Shown here: in pieces, positions 11,379 through 23,859 of the stretch
Position numbering within the stretch: position 1 is the first letter of the stretch
Layout: every line of letters begins with the position of its first letter
DNA from: Chrysaora quinquecirrha
Taxonomy: Eukaryota > Cnidaria > Scyphozoa > Semaeostomeae > Pelagiidae
DNA length: 64,000 bases
Direction: 5' to 3'
Assembly: GCA_014526335.1 (NCBI GenBank)
Contig: JACTAT010000102.1
Location: forward strand, 86,976 to 150,975
Position numbers and translations under genes: made by a program
Notes under the pieces: model-generated
Told to the model about the DNA's origin: nothing
The model's database searches: none
The model's input: only the letters and a program-made list of their open reading frames with translations

Positions 11379-14300
11379 ATGGATTGGAAATTGTGCATCA
11401 TTTGCCAAGCCTGTAAAGCTGGAGAAACTCTGCAGTGTCCTGCAATTTCGAAAAGGAAGAATGTTGGTGCAAGCTATTCATCGTTTGCTAGCAACCTTGA
11501 AGAATTTAGAATCATCGGATCAGTTCCTGGAAATCTGAATTTAGAGCATCTAGATGATGGACAGGGTGTAGAGAAAACTCTTGTGGAAAGGCAGGCCTCA
11601 TGGTATAAAACATGCAGAAATGCTTTGAGTAATGCAAAGCTGGAACGTGCAAAAAAAGAAAGCATGAAAGTGACCAGGACGGTGAAAGCAACATCTTTGT
11701 CGCAACTGAATACACGACTAGCCCAATCAAAGCCAGACGCTCCAGCATTCCTATCAATCCATCCACCAACTACTGTATCTTTTGTGATTCAAGTGACAGT
11801 CCTGAGCATCTTCATGCTGCTTCTACTCTCGAGATCGACAAGAAAGTAAGGGAATATGCGTCTCTTGTTCATGACAACAAACTCATTGGCAAATTGGCAT
11901 CTGGAGACATGATAGCCATAGAGGCGAAGTACCACACCAAATGTTTAGTTGGTTTGTACAACAAAGCAAGAAAAGTGAAATGCAGTGATGCAAATGCAGA
12001 CTCAGTTACTGTTCTTCTATAGACACAGAGGAACTGGCATTCACAGAACTTCTAGCTTTGATCAATGAAAATATTCAGATTGAAAATCTCGCTGTGTTGA
12101 AATTGTCAGATCTTGCAAAATTCTATTCTTCAAGACTGAGTGAAATGCACGGAGAGGCACCGAAAGTTAATACAACAAGACTGAAAGCCCGAATACTGGC
12201 ATCATTCCCAGACCTTACTGCACACACTCGAGGATGGGAGGTTCTTTTTGTTCTTGGTAATGAAATAGGTGGTGTTTTACAAGACGCCAAGAATAGAGAT
12301 TCTGAGGCATTCTACTTGGCCAAAGCTGCAATGATCGTGAGAAGGGAAATTCTTCAAATAGAAAACTGCTTTAATGGAACATTCTTAGATGATTGCCAGG
12401 CAAATTCAGTTCCCGCCTCACTTGTAACTTTATTGAACATGATAATGAGAGGCCCGACAACCAAACGGGATACAACAGAGAGCCAAGCATGCCTTACTGT
12501 CGCTCAGTTGATAGTTTACAATAGCATATCTCGATTTAGAAACGTATCCAGTGATCAGAGAAGTAGCCACACACATCATGTGAGAAACAGAGAGTGCCCT
12601 TTACCTATATACACGGCAGTGAAGATATATGGGACAACAAGAGAAATGTCACTTATTGACACCTTCTACAAGCTTCAACAACAACAGAAAATTCAGGGGT
12701 AGAGATACCTACTGATGTCTTTGACCCGAATAGATGCTCGACTTCCAAAAAAATCACCCGATTGCCACCCTATTACACTGATGTTCCACCTTTCACTCTT
12801 CCCTCTACAAATATTGTTGTCTCTGATAGTAGCAATCAGCTGGGGTTTGAAGCAGATCAAAATGCATCCTCTCAAGTGAATTAGGAAGATGACTGGCTTG
12901 AAAGTACCAGACAGGCCCTGACAAAAGAAGAGCTAGGGAACGAAGAAGCAGTGTCATGGGCTGCATACCATGCTTCAAGATCATCAATATCATTTCACCA
13001 GCCAGCTATTATATCATTGCTTCCAATATTCACAGAGAACGCACACTCGCTTGCTATGATTGCGCATTCAATCAATGTCACCAGCAAGGCCATATAGCAC
13101 TTGAATCCATCCCAAATACCTGTTATCGCAGCTGATCAACCTTTGTTTTCTCTGGCAAAACAAATTCAATGGATGACTAGCGGTACATATGACGAGGATA
13201 ATCTTCTTGTCATGATGGGTGGATTGCACATCGAAATGGCTGCTTTTAAGGCTCTCAGGAAGTGATTGAACGGCAGTGGATGTGAAGAAGCACTTATCAA
13301 TGCATCAGTGGCATCATCAGGAGTAGCAGATTCATTTATTTCAGCAAGTCGTATAACAAGAACAAGAAGAGCCCATCAAATAACAGCAGCAGCTCTTCAT
13401 ACTCTAATGAAGAAAGCATATGATGAATATAGTAAATCAGATGAAAACAATGGCGTTGTGGAACCGTTTAGTGACTGGAAAGACGAGAGGATAAAGAAGT
13501 GTCCCCAATTTCTCTACTGGGCCACCGTACTGGAGTTTGAGTTTCTTTGCCTAAAGCTTGTAAAAGCATTCAGAGAGTCAAACTTTTCTTTATATATGCA
13601 AGCTATTCGTGATTTACTTCCTTGGATGTTTGCTCTTGACTGCTATAACTATTCGAGATGGCTTCCTGTGCATTATCGAGACATGAGTAAGTTGCATTTA
13701 AAGCATCCAGATTTGTTTACGGAGTTTCAAAATGGTTCTTTTGTAGCTCACAAGACAAAGAGAGTATTTTCAGCTATTGCGTTAGATCAAGCCCACGAGC
13801 AGGTCAATGCCATCGTAAAAGGAGAAGGAGCTGCTATAGGGTTGACAGAAAATCCTGCAGCCCTCAGGAGATGGATGGTAGGTGGTACAGAGCTGGCAAG
13901 GATGGTAAAAGAATTTGAAAATGTCACATTCGAACAAGAGAGCCAAAAGCACCACAAAAAAAACCGGCCATTCAAGCAGCCTTTGCAAAAGATGTGTCGA
14001 TATTAGTTGCTTCGATTGATGAAATTGGTAATCCATTCACGGAAGATGGGGAAAACCTTACAACTCTCCATACGAAAGACATCAGGAGTGAAGATGTTGT
14101 GTTCACGGTGAGAAACGGAAAAAATCTCTGAGAGATGCAATGCAAACAATTTTTTAAGGAGCGACTCCAGGAAAAAACAAAGCCTTTAACAGATGCCATT
14201 ACAAAAATAATCTTTCTACATTCAATATCAAAGAAAAAAAGGTTCTTTCAAAAGACAAAACAAAAGTAACAGTGTTAAAGGAAGATTGTGCTCTCTCTTC

Positions 14301-15510
14301 AAGACTTTACCTTGCATGTCAAAATCGTGATGGAAACCTTGAAGATTTCTTCAGGTTGCAAAACCAACCGTGGCCTCCTTCCCTATCTAAACTGGGACAA
14401 CTGCGAGGAGGCTCGAAAGCAGATCTGTAGGCTGCTTGACGGGTTATAGAAGGCCATCCAGTTGTAGATGCTGCTATATTAGACGGAGCAGTGATAGTGC
14501 AGATGTTGCAACCCAAAGCTGTAACCACAGTTGAAGAGTACTTTGACCATATATTTGCTCCTTACATACTGAGACAGTTGCATGATGTGAAGAGGCTCGA
14601 TATTGTTTGGGATATTTATAGAGACGACTCTTTGAAGAAAACAACCAGAGAAAAGCGAGGGTCAGGTCAGAGGAGAAAAGTCACGCCGTCTACCCGTATT
14701 CCGTCTGACTGGAAAGGTTTCTTGAGAGTCAATGACAACAAAGATGAACTCTTCAAACTCTTAGCAACCAAAGTGAGTACTTTTTGTTACGGCTATGGTC
14801 TTTCTTTCGTAAATTTTCATTATGAATTACAGAATGAATATTCCTGGAAAACGTATAAAGTCACTTTTTGTACGTGGTTTCTCTAAAGCTGTCGGCAGGG
14901 AAAACTATTTTTGCAACATATGGAGAAAATTTTTTGTCATCCGAAGAAATGCCAGATATGAGTGCTCTTTCACCGTGTACTCATGAAGAAGTGGACACGC
15001 GCATGAGAATTCACGCATTCGATGCCAGTCTGCATGGTCATCGAAGAATAAAGATTCGAAGTAACGACACTGATGTTGTTGTACTAGCTGTTGCATTCGC
15101 TCCAGTTATGTCAATGGATGAGTTATGAATCTCATACGGCCCTTCGAAGCAAGTTCGGAATCTTCCAGCTCATTCGATTGCCACATCCATTGGTTTGAAA
15201 ATAGCCCGGGTACTACCGCTGTTTCATGCATTAACTGGGTGCAACACGGTTTCATTTTATTGCGGCAGAGGAAAGAAGACAGCATGGCATGTTTGGAAGG
15301 TATTTCCCGAGCTAACTATCGCCCTTTGAAAAATTGATGATGCTGCCAGATACTGTTGATGATGCATGCTTGGGTGTCATTGAGAGGTTTACAATTCTTT
15401 TATACGATAGAACATGCAGTTTAAACAAAGTTAACGATGTGAGACAAATCCTTTTTTCAAGCAAAGCAAGATCACTTGAAAACATTCCTCCAACAGTTCA
15501 GTTCATATCA
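11379..15510 (+). pseudogene. XPG/PIN-like nuclease-fold family gene, decayed
   Basis: One long protein of about 1,300 residues can be followed through at least ten frame breaks. The N-terminus (11379-11700) has a zinc-like CIICQ...CP and a KTCRNAL block. At 11777 there is CIFCDS...LHA, then KLASGDMIAIEAKYH. 12058-12702 and 12840-13260 carry LLPIFTENAHSLAMI and VMMGGLHIEMAAFK. 13266-13920 carries ADSFISASRITRTRRAHQ, DQAHEQVNAIVKG and GLTENPAALRRWMVGG. 14491-14772 carries VIVQMLQPKAV and RIPSDWKGFLRVNDNK. 14887-15128 carries HEEVDTRMRIHAFDA and NDTDVVVLAVAF. 15190-15300 carries LFHALTGCNTVSFY and GRGKKTAWHVW. The HEExDTR...DTDV...GC(D/N)...GKGK series looks like the acidic active-site pattern of XPG/PIN nucleases; here the second GCD is GCN. 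A GTGAGT...AAAG intron may lie at 14773-14886. The reading ends at ENIPPT (about 15505), where the LINE begins. Many cnidarian and fish genomes carry such copies, probably as part of a transposon; I do not name the superfamily. Confidence 0.7.
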
Positions 15511-15879
15511 TTTAAATTCTCTACATACAATTTATGATTCTAGCAATACAAACAAATAACTAAACTACAAAGATAGAAGATAATGTTACAGAAAAATTAA
15601 TTCAATGTTACAGAAGACTAATACAATATAAAAATACAAATAGGAGCTAAATAAATTGTATGCAGGGAATTACTTAAAGGAGGAGCCCTCTCAATAGGTA
15701 AACTAATCGAGGAGAGAGCCCCCCCCCTATCCTAAGATATAATCAGATATTAGAATTTATTTGAGTTTAATTAATTAATTGTGCATCTTCAGTACCAAAA
15801 TAGCTTACATTCATCGGTTGATTTTGTTCAACGAATAACTTTTCAATTTTGTTTTGAAAGATATTTTTGATGGGGCATT

Positions 15880-18800
15880 TCAGAGTTCCACGGGTAATGT
15901 ATTCCACAGTTTAGCACCAATATATCGAATAGACTTTAGACCATATTGAAGACTGTTTTTTCGAGACATATATAGATCACCTTGACTGGCCTGTCTTGTG
16001 GAATACCGATGAACAGATGAATTAAATAGGAAAAAGTCATGAAAGCAACTAGGTGAGATTTTATTAACAGAATCAAAAACAAAAGTTAGGAGTCGAAGTT
16101 CGAAAAGCTCAGAAAGTTTCAGAAGTTTAAAGTCATTGAAGATTGGAAGAGAGGGAGACATGCGAGGCTGAAATGAGATAGCTCTGACTGCTTTTTTTTG
16201 CAATTTGAAAATTGGATCAATGTATGATGCGTATGTTTGACCCCAAACAATAAGACCATATTGTAAGAAGGACAGAAACAAAGCATTGTACAAGCAAACT
16301 AAAACATCTAATGGAAGTAAGTTCCTAATTTTGAAAAACATTCCACATGTTCTAGATAATTTTTTAGAGAGTTCACTGAGATGGTATTTCCAGCTTAGGT
16401 GCTCATCCAGGAGGAGACCTAAGAACTTAACAAACTTGACCCTTTTAACATGTTTCTGGCCTATTTTTATATCAGAATCGGAAGGAACTTTGACAGATGA
16501 AGAATGAAAGATAATATAGTTTGTCGTATCAATATTTAATGATAGTTTATTAGCATCAAGCCATTTCTTTACTAATCTCAGCTCTTTGTTGACAACTTTA
16601 GTCAAATTAGATAAATTTTTGGATTCATAGTAGATGTTTGTATCATCAGCAAAGAGATAAAAAGTGAGTTTCTTAGAAGCATTTGGTAAATCATTGATAT
16701 AGATAAGGAAAAGTAATGGGCCCAGTACAGAACCTTGTGGTACACCACAGGTAATTGAAAGTAAGTTAGAGTTACTTCCATTAACAGACACATATTGCTT
16801 TCTGTCAGATAGATAAGATCCAAACCACTCAAGAGCGCATCCATGAATACCATAGTGTTCCAATTTTGATAGCAAAATTTTATGATTAACTGTGTCAAAA
16901 GCCTTTTTTAAATCAATGAAAATACCACAACCAAGTCTTTTGTTGTCAAGTGTATTTCTTATAGCTTCTGTTAGACTCACAAGGGCATGATCAATTGAGT
17001 GGTTTTCTTGAAATCCAAATTGTAAGGAATAAATAATTTTATGAATTTCAAGGAATCTATAAAGACGTCTGTACATTAGCTTCTCAAATATCTTGCTGAA
17101 AATAGGTAAAAGAGAAATTGGCCTGTAGTTTGATGGGAGCTCAGGATTTCCTTTTTTAAAAAGAGAAATAACCTTGGCAATTTTAAGTTTATCAGGGAAA
17201 ATACCAGACTGGAAAGATTGATTCACAAGAAGAGCAAGAAGTGGGGAAACAGAGCATCCAATAATTTTGAGTAATTTTGTTGGTATACTATTAGGACCTA
17301 CAGATTTGGAAGGATTTAAAATATTGATTAGATCATTAACTTCTATTAAAGTAACTGGAGTAAGGAAAAGTGAATTGCAGGTTCTGTTAGATAAATAACC
17401 AAGAGGAGATTTTGGAGTAAATGGGATTGTCTTTGTTATACCATCTGCAACATTGACATAAAAGTCATTAAAAATATTAGACATTTTAGTGGGGTCTGAT
17501 GTTAAATTTCCATCTTTGCCTTTGATTTTGTTGATTGAAGAAGAAGTAGAAGACTTATGAGAAATTATTGTCTTGATACCTGACCACATTTTTTTCATAT
17601 TTTGACTATTGATAGAAAAATAATTATGAAAATACATTGCTTTACTTTCTTTTAATTCATTGGATACACGGTTTCTAAACTTCTTATACAACTTAAGGTT
17701 ATCAGGAGTCTGCTGTTTCTTTAGTTTCAGCAAAATTCTGTCACGTAATCTCATCATCTTCAGTATTCTATTATTTATCCATGGTTTCTCTTTGAGTTTC
17801 ATTTCCTTTCTACTACGTCTTTTAATTGGAGCATGCTTATTTGTCAAAGTATTAAGATCTTTCAAAAATCGATCAAATTTCCTGTTCACATCCAAGTCAC
17901 TGTCTTCTAAATAAGTAAAGTTAATCTGTTTGAAATCATCAAGAAATTTGTCTTCTTTAAATTTGGAATAATCATGTTTGAGCGATCCAGATATATTGTG
18001 ACTGACATGAGAAGTTTTCAAAATCAAAAACTGGGGAAAATGGTCAGTAATTTGCATCACAATATTGCCACTTGTTAAATTAGCATTGGTAGCATTAGTG
18101 TATATGTTATCAATAACTGATGTTCTATGTTCAGAGACTCTAGTTGGATGATGAATGCAAGGAAGAAGGCTGTGTGAGAAAAAGTTGTTGACAAAGTCAC
18201 TTGTTGCTGTATTGGCAGCATAATCTAGAAGGTTGACATTGAAATCACCCATTATAAATACCAGCTTGTTTGAAGAAATTTTGGAGAGAAGATTCTGAAA
18301 ATGAGATGTAAGGTTGGATGTCTGTAAACACAACAAATTAGAAAATTTTTGTCATTTTTGTTTTCAATCTCAACCCATACAGTTTCAAAATCATCTGTGT
18401 AAGAGTCTAAGTCAGTTCTTGGATTGGAAGTCAGAGAATTTTTAATGTACAAACCAACACCACCATTCTGAGTGAGTGAGTGAGTCTTAAAAAAAGTATA
18501 TCCAGAAATGTCAACATTTGATGATAAAGGATTGTCAATGGAATGCCATATTTCAGACACACCAATCACATCAGGATTCAAATTAGTGTGAGTAGATAAA
18601 GAAACTAATTCATCATGATGAAGGGAAAGGCTTCTTATATTAGCGTGAATGATAGAGAAATCTCTAGAGGACAATTTTAAAGAAGAGAGTTCAGGTAAAG
18701 TGAAGTAGCGAGAATCAATATTTTGAGGCATATGTTCATCAATATCATAATCGCTTAGATTGGGCAAGTCCGTAAGGTTAGATGTAACTTCAAACGAGGG

Positions 18801-19070
18801 TGCAGAGTCGATTAATGAGGGTAGGTCAAAATCACGAAGTCCTAAGAATTCATCATTTGCTAAAGAGCCAAACGGAAACATATCAGTGGTACATTTTTTG
18901 CAAAACCAAGGAATATCATCACGTTCATTTTCAAGTTCTTTATATTCTGAAGCAGAGATATCATTACATTTCGCATGGATGTAAAAATTGCAATTATCAC
19001 GAAAAATTGCCTTTTGGTTGGCAAGTATATTTTTGTGGCAAATACCACATGGATATTTAAGAGGATTCAT
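15880..19070 (-). pseudogene. LINE ORF2: PHD finger, endonuclease, reverse transcriptase
   Basis: The start MNPLKYPCGICHKNI (19070) opens a Cys4-His-Cys3 PHD-like finger (CGIC...C...H...C...WFCKKC) over residues 9-60. An APE-type endonuclease follows (IIHANIRSL; SEIW; VYRHPT; then GDFNVNLLDY and a terminal TDHFPQ). The RT has NYRPISLLPIFSKIFEK, FGFQENHS, FIDLKKAFDTVNH, GVPQGSVLGPLLFLIYINDL and the active site FADDTNIY. A C-terminal thumb (LSFLQYGLIVWG) ends at 15880 after YIGAKLWNTLPVEL. Only one lesion is visible: a frameshift at about 18290-18330, inside the endonuclease just after VYRHPT, where CCAACC words suggest a slippage deletion. Otherwise about 1,060 codons are open. This suggests a comparatively recent insertion or an assembly error at one site. 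The clade is CR1/L2-like by overall plan. Confidence 0.88.
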
Positions 19071-19181
19071 TTCTTATTATGACTGAAAATACAAACCTAC
19101 CTGAAAGAAAAAGAAAAAAATTTTTCTGGTTTTGCAATACTAAACACAACTGAGTCATTCATTATGGAGTGTTCAGACTTT

Positions 19182-19994
19182 CTACTCTGTAATGTCTGGA
19201 CTGATAGACACTTCTCCATCGGATTCATGACCACTTGCAACTCGTTGATTTCTTTGCCACCTGTACGTAAAATCAGGAGGTTTGTCCCTTATGCCAAGCC
19301 AGCCAGCAACAAAAAATGCAATTTTTCCTTGGTTTCTTGCTGCCTCTAACTCTGGAACTTGAGCAGCTCTCTTATCCAATGGTCTTTTACTAAAGTCTTC
19401 CAGGAATTTGACATTAGCAGGGCGAATCGATTTTGCAGCTTTGATGATTTTTTCTTTTTGTTTCCAACTTTTAAACTTTGCAACTATTGGTCTAGGATGA
19501 GCCTTTACCTTTGACCCCTCTCTGCGTGTAAAAAACTCTTTGCTTTTGCCCAACTCTATGAGCACGTTCTATGTCTTAATCTTCTTCGATTCCAAGCACA
19601 TCTTTAACTTGAGATTTTAAAATCTCTTCTGTTTGGTCCCAAGACTCATTTTCATCACTTTCAGGCAATCCGATAAGTTTGACATTATTTCGGCGACTCA
19701 TGTTTTCTTGATACTCTAGACTATCTTCGATAGAAACCAAATTTTCACTCATTGATTTTAGGTTTGATTCAAAGAACGATGTTTTCACATCAATTTCTTC
19801 CACCTTCTTTATATTAGTATCAAGTTGACCTTGGGAAAAGGACAAACTTTCTTTTAAATCAGAGATGTCCTCTTCACATCCTTGAGCTCATCTTGAAGTC
19901 CATCAAACATCATTTTGAATGAGTCTTTGAAAGCAACAGCTTGCACCTCCAACAGCGATTTGATTATTTTAAGTGAAACGAATTCATCCGCCAT
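19182..19994 (-). pseudogene. LINE ORF1: coiled coil plus RNA-binding domain
   Basis: The start is MADEFVSLKIIKSLLEVQAV at 19994. The first half is a Glu/Ser-rich coiled coil (up to SMSENLVSIEDSLEYQENMS). Then NNVKLIGLPE begins an RRM-like fold, IERAHRVG follows, and the C-terminal part has RPIVAKFKSWKQKEKI and LDKRAAQVPELEAARNQGK. This is the plan of L1-type ORF1 proteins that bind retrotransposon RNA as trimers. A one-base frame change near 19870 and a TAA near 19577, just before DIERAHRVG, break it. The C-terminus contains a WLGIRDKPPDFTYRW tail before the stop at 19182. Confidence 0.8.
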
Positions 19995-20010
19995 ATTGGC
20001 CTAAGTTAAA

Positions 20011-20800
20011 GTAAGCCCCTTTCAGGGATGGAAAAACTTGAAAATTAATAATTATTGATGCTTGAACTGAATATATTTTAATAAGAACACTCAACTGTAA
20101 GTCTACAGTTTCCATACATACATTAAATCGACGTCAGAAACGTCATAAAACTGCAGCGGCTGTGAACCTTCAAATGCACGTGTCTTCGCCATCATCCATG
20201 TCTGATCATGCGTAGTTATCCACTCTAAGACCAAGTACCGCTTGGATCCATATCAGAAATCATTGTGTACATGTTAGTTAGTATTCCTGCAAAGTTTCAT
20301 GCTTTTATCACTAAAATGAACAATTCAGGACGTTAGCAGCTATACTATATATGATGTTCTATGATTCAAGCATAATATTTCTGACCTGACGGTTGTGTGA
20401 AAGCATGGGAAACAAAAAAAAATCGCCAAGGAAAGAGCAACAGCCAAGCCACGCCCATTTTGTCGGCAAAATACCGAACTATACCCCCAGTCATTGAGTC
20501 CTTGCGACAGCCCTGTTTAATTGAAGTACTGTATTAGCTTGACTAGGATTTACTTGTGTTTTCTGCTAATTTTGTAAACTAATCCTCCTGTAGCTTTATA
20601 CATTTTGTTGTTGCTGTTATTGTAAAAATATTTTCTTTTTTACCTTATGATTTTAATAATTGTCACTCCTAATAATGTTTAAACAAACGTTAAGAGTGAT
20701 GAACGTATTTTAAATTTTGATTTTACATACCCTAGCTGAGGGTATGTTTTTAATAATTTTTTTTTGATGATGATGATTATGATGATGAATGTATTTAATC
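20011..20800. repeat. Inverted copy of the 9.8-kb repeat plus AT-rich DNA
   Basis: 20210-20345 is the reverse complement of about 9770-9925, with roughly 85-90 percent identity by eye. It ends at about 20520 with GACAGCCCTG, the complement of the CAGGGCTGTC end motif. 20520-20800 contains a GATGAT run and no gene. Confidence 0.6.
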
Positions 20801-20955
20801 AGATGACCTGTCAATCAAAATCGCATGACCTGTCAATCAAGACCCCTTGACCTGTCAAACAAAACACCTGACCTATTAATCAAAATCACGCGTCCTGTCC
20901 ATAAAAACCACGTGACCTGTCAATCAAATTACGTGACCTGTCAATCAAAATTCTT
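20801..20955 (+). repeat. Minisatellite GTGACCTGTCAATCAAA, about seven copies
   Basis: The direct repeats average 22-24 bases with consensus (A/G)TGACCTGTCAATCAAAA. Some copies include CACGTGACCTG. They are imperfect and there is no coding sense. Confidence 0.85.
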
Positions 20956-22065
20956 TTCCATATAGTATGGTTTTTAATAAAATCTCTTTTTAATGTTTCA
21001 AAATATATTTAAAGAGATTTTCTTCGTCAAGGTTATGTCTGTAACCCAAAGATTCTATACCATCACTTGAAATAAATCGTTTATCATCTAAGAATGACAG
21101 TGATAGTTTGTTAATTTACAAAAAGAATAAATTCGGTATTTTGCGTAAAACCTAATACAGCAGGTGCAAATGTTGCTTTGCGCAATATTTCACAATACTG
21201 TTATTTAATTTTGAGTTTAGTTCGTAGATGATCATACAATAAAAATACAAACTTTTTTCACGTGATATGATAAAATTGGCTTTCATGTTTATTTTATTAA
21301 CAATCATATTTACATTCGTTGATTCTATAGTTTGATATGCAAAGTCAATTTTGTTTTTGAAAGAAATATTTCTCATCAGCTTCACAAATCAATGCTTGGA
21401 GATCTTAGAAGCGAAAAGAGTGGTTCACATCCAGGTTGCTATAGCGTCAAAAAGACATCACCATCATCACCTGTTGCATTTTCATAATCTGCATCAATTT
21501 CTGTCTAACGCATGATTAGGAACTTTCTGTTATCAATCGCATAGTAAAAGGCTTCTAGAAAACTCATACTATCTTCTTCTTTTGCCTTTCTCACGGTTTC
21601 CATTACGGCTTTGAAACTCTATCGCGTTTGAAACTTTTTCAATATATAAAATTCCTCTTGAGAACTTTTATAATATCTTCATCGTAATCACCTTCAGCAA
21701 GCATAACAGGCCAGACATTTTGCAGAGGGATTTCATCATCTTCATCATCCTCCTCCCTTATCGTCCTCCTCCTCATCGTCATCATCATCATCATCATCAT
21801 CGTCATCATCTTCAACATGATAGTAGTCATCAATGTCAGAATCATCCTCGTCTTCACTCACTATTTCTCTGTCCAGATCTAATTAATCCTTCACAGATTT
21901 CTAATCTTTGTAACAATTTAAATTACTCCTGTTTAATAAACTGTTGTCAGAAAGTCCACATTCAAAAGCCATGTCTCAAAGAACTTTTCCTTATAGCTTA
22001 CCTTTCCTCTTAAAAAGGCGATGAGCGGCTAATCAAAATTTAAAATGTACTGCTATTTTCACGCA
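20956..22065. repeat. AT-rich DNA with TCATCA microsatellite
   Basis: The stretch at 21729-21835 is a degenerate TCA/TCC/TCG trinucleotide array; its open frames of His/Met or Glu/Asp are artefacts of the repeat. I see nothing else. Confidence 0.6.
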
Positions 22066-22798
22066 ATTCGATGAATGACTATAGTCTGGTTATTCCTGAC
22101 TATAGTCCGGACTATATAACCCTTACGTTGTCCCAACCTACAATCTTGGACAAAATATTTGGAACAAGGCCTTTTCCCAAGGCATACAGCCTATTCCATT
22201 GGTTTTCTACTTCCAAAACTCTTATTGTTCCACCTTTTACCCCCAAAACAATGTTGGTAGTGGAACAAGACAACTTTTATTCGAAACAACATTGCAACGG
22301 GGGAGAATTGGGAATTCATAGATAATAGCAAAACTATTTAGGCTGTTCCCATATATTTTCTCCAAGATTGTAGTCTCTACCTAGTCCTCACTTATTCTTT
22401 GTCTTTTAACACGCATTTTGATTAATGACTATAGTCCTTGCTTAGTCTCGACTATAGTCCTCACTTAGTCCCTGCCTGCAATCGTGGACAAATATTTTCC
22501 AAAAAGTTTAACTTAGCAATTTTCTTGAAAAGGAAATAGAAAAATCAACTCTACATCCCCCCTCTTTCCCTAAAAACAATGTTGAATTATAGCTATATGC
22601 TTTGCCTTGTTTTTCTTCAACACTGTTCATATAGGGATGGGGAAGAGGTCAGAACAAGATGTTTTCGAAAATAAATGTTTTGCAAAAATATTTTGCCCAA
22701 GATTGTAGTATCTATTTTGTCCTCACATAGTATTTGCCTTTCTACATGCAATTCGATGAATGACTATAGTCTTTGCTTAGTCTGGACTATAGTCCTTA
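22066..22798 (+). repeat. Satellite with GACTATAGTC palindrome, about 340-bp unit
   Basis: The signature ATGAATGACTATAGTC recurs at about 22070, 22425 and 22755, each followed by one or two further GACTATAGTCC words and a CTTAGTC run. The spacer contains GGACAAAATATTT-like words. Inverted copies lie at 24890-25180. A MITE interrupts the last unit at 22799. Confidence 0.75.
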
Positions 22799-23717
22799 GC
22801 AGGCATGGATCCAGAGGACAACAGTGACAGGTTCATGGGGGTCGGGGGGCAGAGCCCCCGAAATTTTTTGGAAATTCTTCGCGGAAAAAGCCGTTTTTCT
22901 TTATTGAGAACGCCCTTTTTACTTATGGGAAACGCCCTTTTGATTTCTTGGGACGCCCCTCTCCTTGACTCGCGAATGCATTTGCACAAATTCAAACCAT
23001 CATGTCTTCGTAAACTAATTTTTTCTTCCACATATTCTCGACTAATTAAACTCTCTACTCCAAACTTAGATTCAAAAGACTTATTCACTATTTTTCCCTT
23101 ATCAATTTCTAACTGATTTTTGAAAAAGCCATTCTAAATCTGTATTTGTTTTATCATTTGATGAAATCAGAAGCTCGTGAAAGCGTTTTCAGTCTTGTTG
23201 TACAGATACACTCGTTTAGTACTGAAAACCTTTCTTGTTCATGGGCACATTATGTGGATGTGGATTTCCCATGATCTCAGACGTCACATCCTCAAAATTA
23301 AAAAGTTCTCTTCCTGTTCAACTGGTTAAGGAAATTCTAAACAAAGGTTTACAGGTTCAGGAAGTTATTACATATTCAATGTTTTCCATTGGCTAGAAGC
23401 AGAACAACTACAATTAAAACGAGACAAAGAGCTTATGCAAAACAAACAGCAACATTCAATCTTTGATCTGAAGAATGTTTTAAGAAAATTTTAAATCGTC
23501 AATTTTCAGAAAACGCAAGCAACAAGTAGACTAAATTTGAGATTTTGGAATTGCGAGAATTTCGAACGCAGAGGTGAACCTATTACATAATTACAAAGGA
23601 TTTAGAAAATTAAAGATATCTTTCTGAAAGATTTCAATTAACAATTTTTTGAAATTGCCCTAAAATAGTCTGACAGGTTCTAGCGAACCGTTTGAACCGG
23701 TCTGGATCCGCGCCTGC
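22799..23717. mobile_element. MITE with TTA duplication (Harbinger-like)
   Basis: The ends GCAGGCATGGATCCAGA and TCTGGATCCGCGCCTGC are inverted repeats (15 of 17 match). The element is flanked on both sides by TTA (22796-22798 and 23718-23720). It sits inside the GACTATAGTC satellite, which resumes as CTTAGTCCC. A 3-bp TTA target duplication is the habit of PIF/Harbinger elements. The 919-bp interior contains GGGGGTCGGGGGGCAGAGCCC and no transposase. Confidence 0.72.
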
Positions 23718-23859
23718 TTACTTAGTCCCAACTCATTCCCAACCAACCTAGTCTCTACCCAATCCATGCTTTGTCTATGCCTAATCCTAAATTATATCAA
23801 AGTGGCACTCAATTCAGTTCTATTTTGTCTTTTTAAAATAAGTCTTTTTAAATATATTT

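Larger units (their letters stand above)
15510..20010 (-). mobile_element. Near full-length LINE with ORF1 and ORF2
   Basis: This is the best-preserved element here. On the minus strand it has a short 5' region, ORF1 (19994-19182), a gap of about 110 bases, ORF2 (19070-15880) and a 3' region of about 370 bases. It has one frameshift and one stop in ORF1 and one frameshift in ORF2. It truncates the XPG/PIN-like pseudogene at its 3' edge. I could not identify a target duplication because the flanking gene does not resume on the other side. Confidence 0.88.

Noticed and set aside
15880..18336. Retrovirus-like reverse transcriptase
   Set aside because: The protein has an APE endonuclease before the RT and no RNase H, integrase or LTRs, so it is a LINE.
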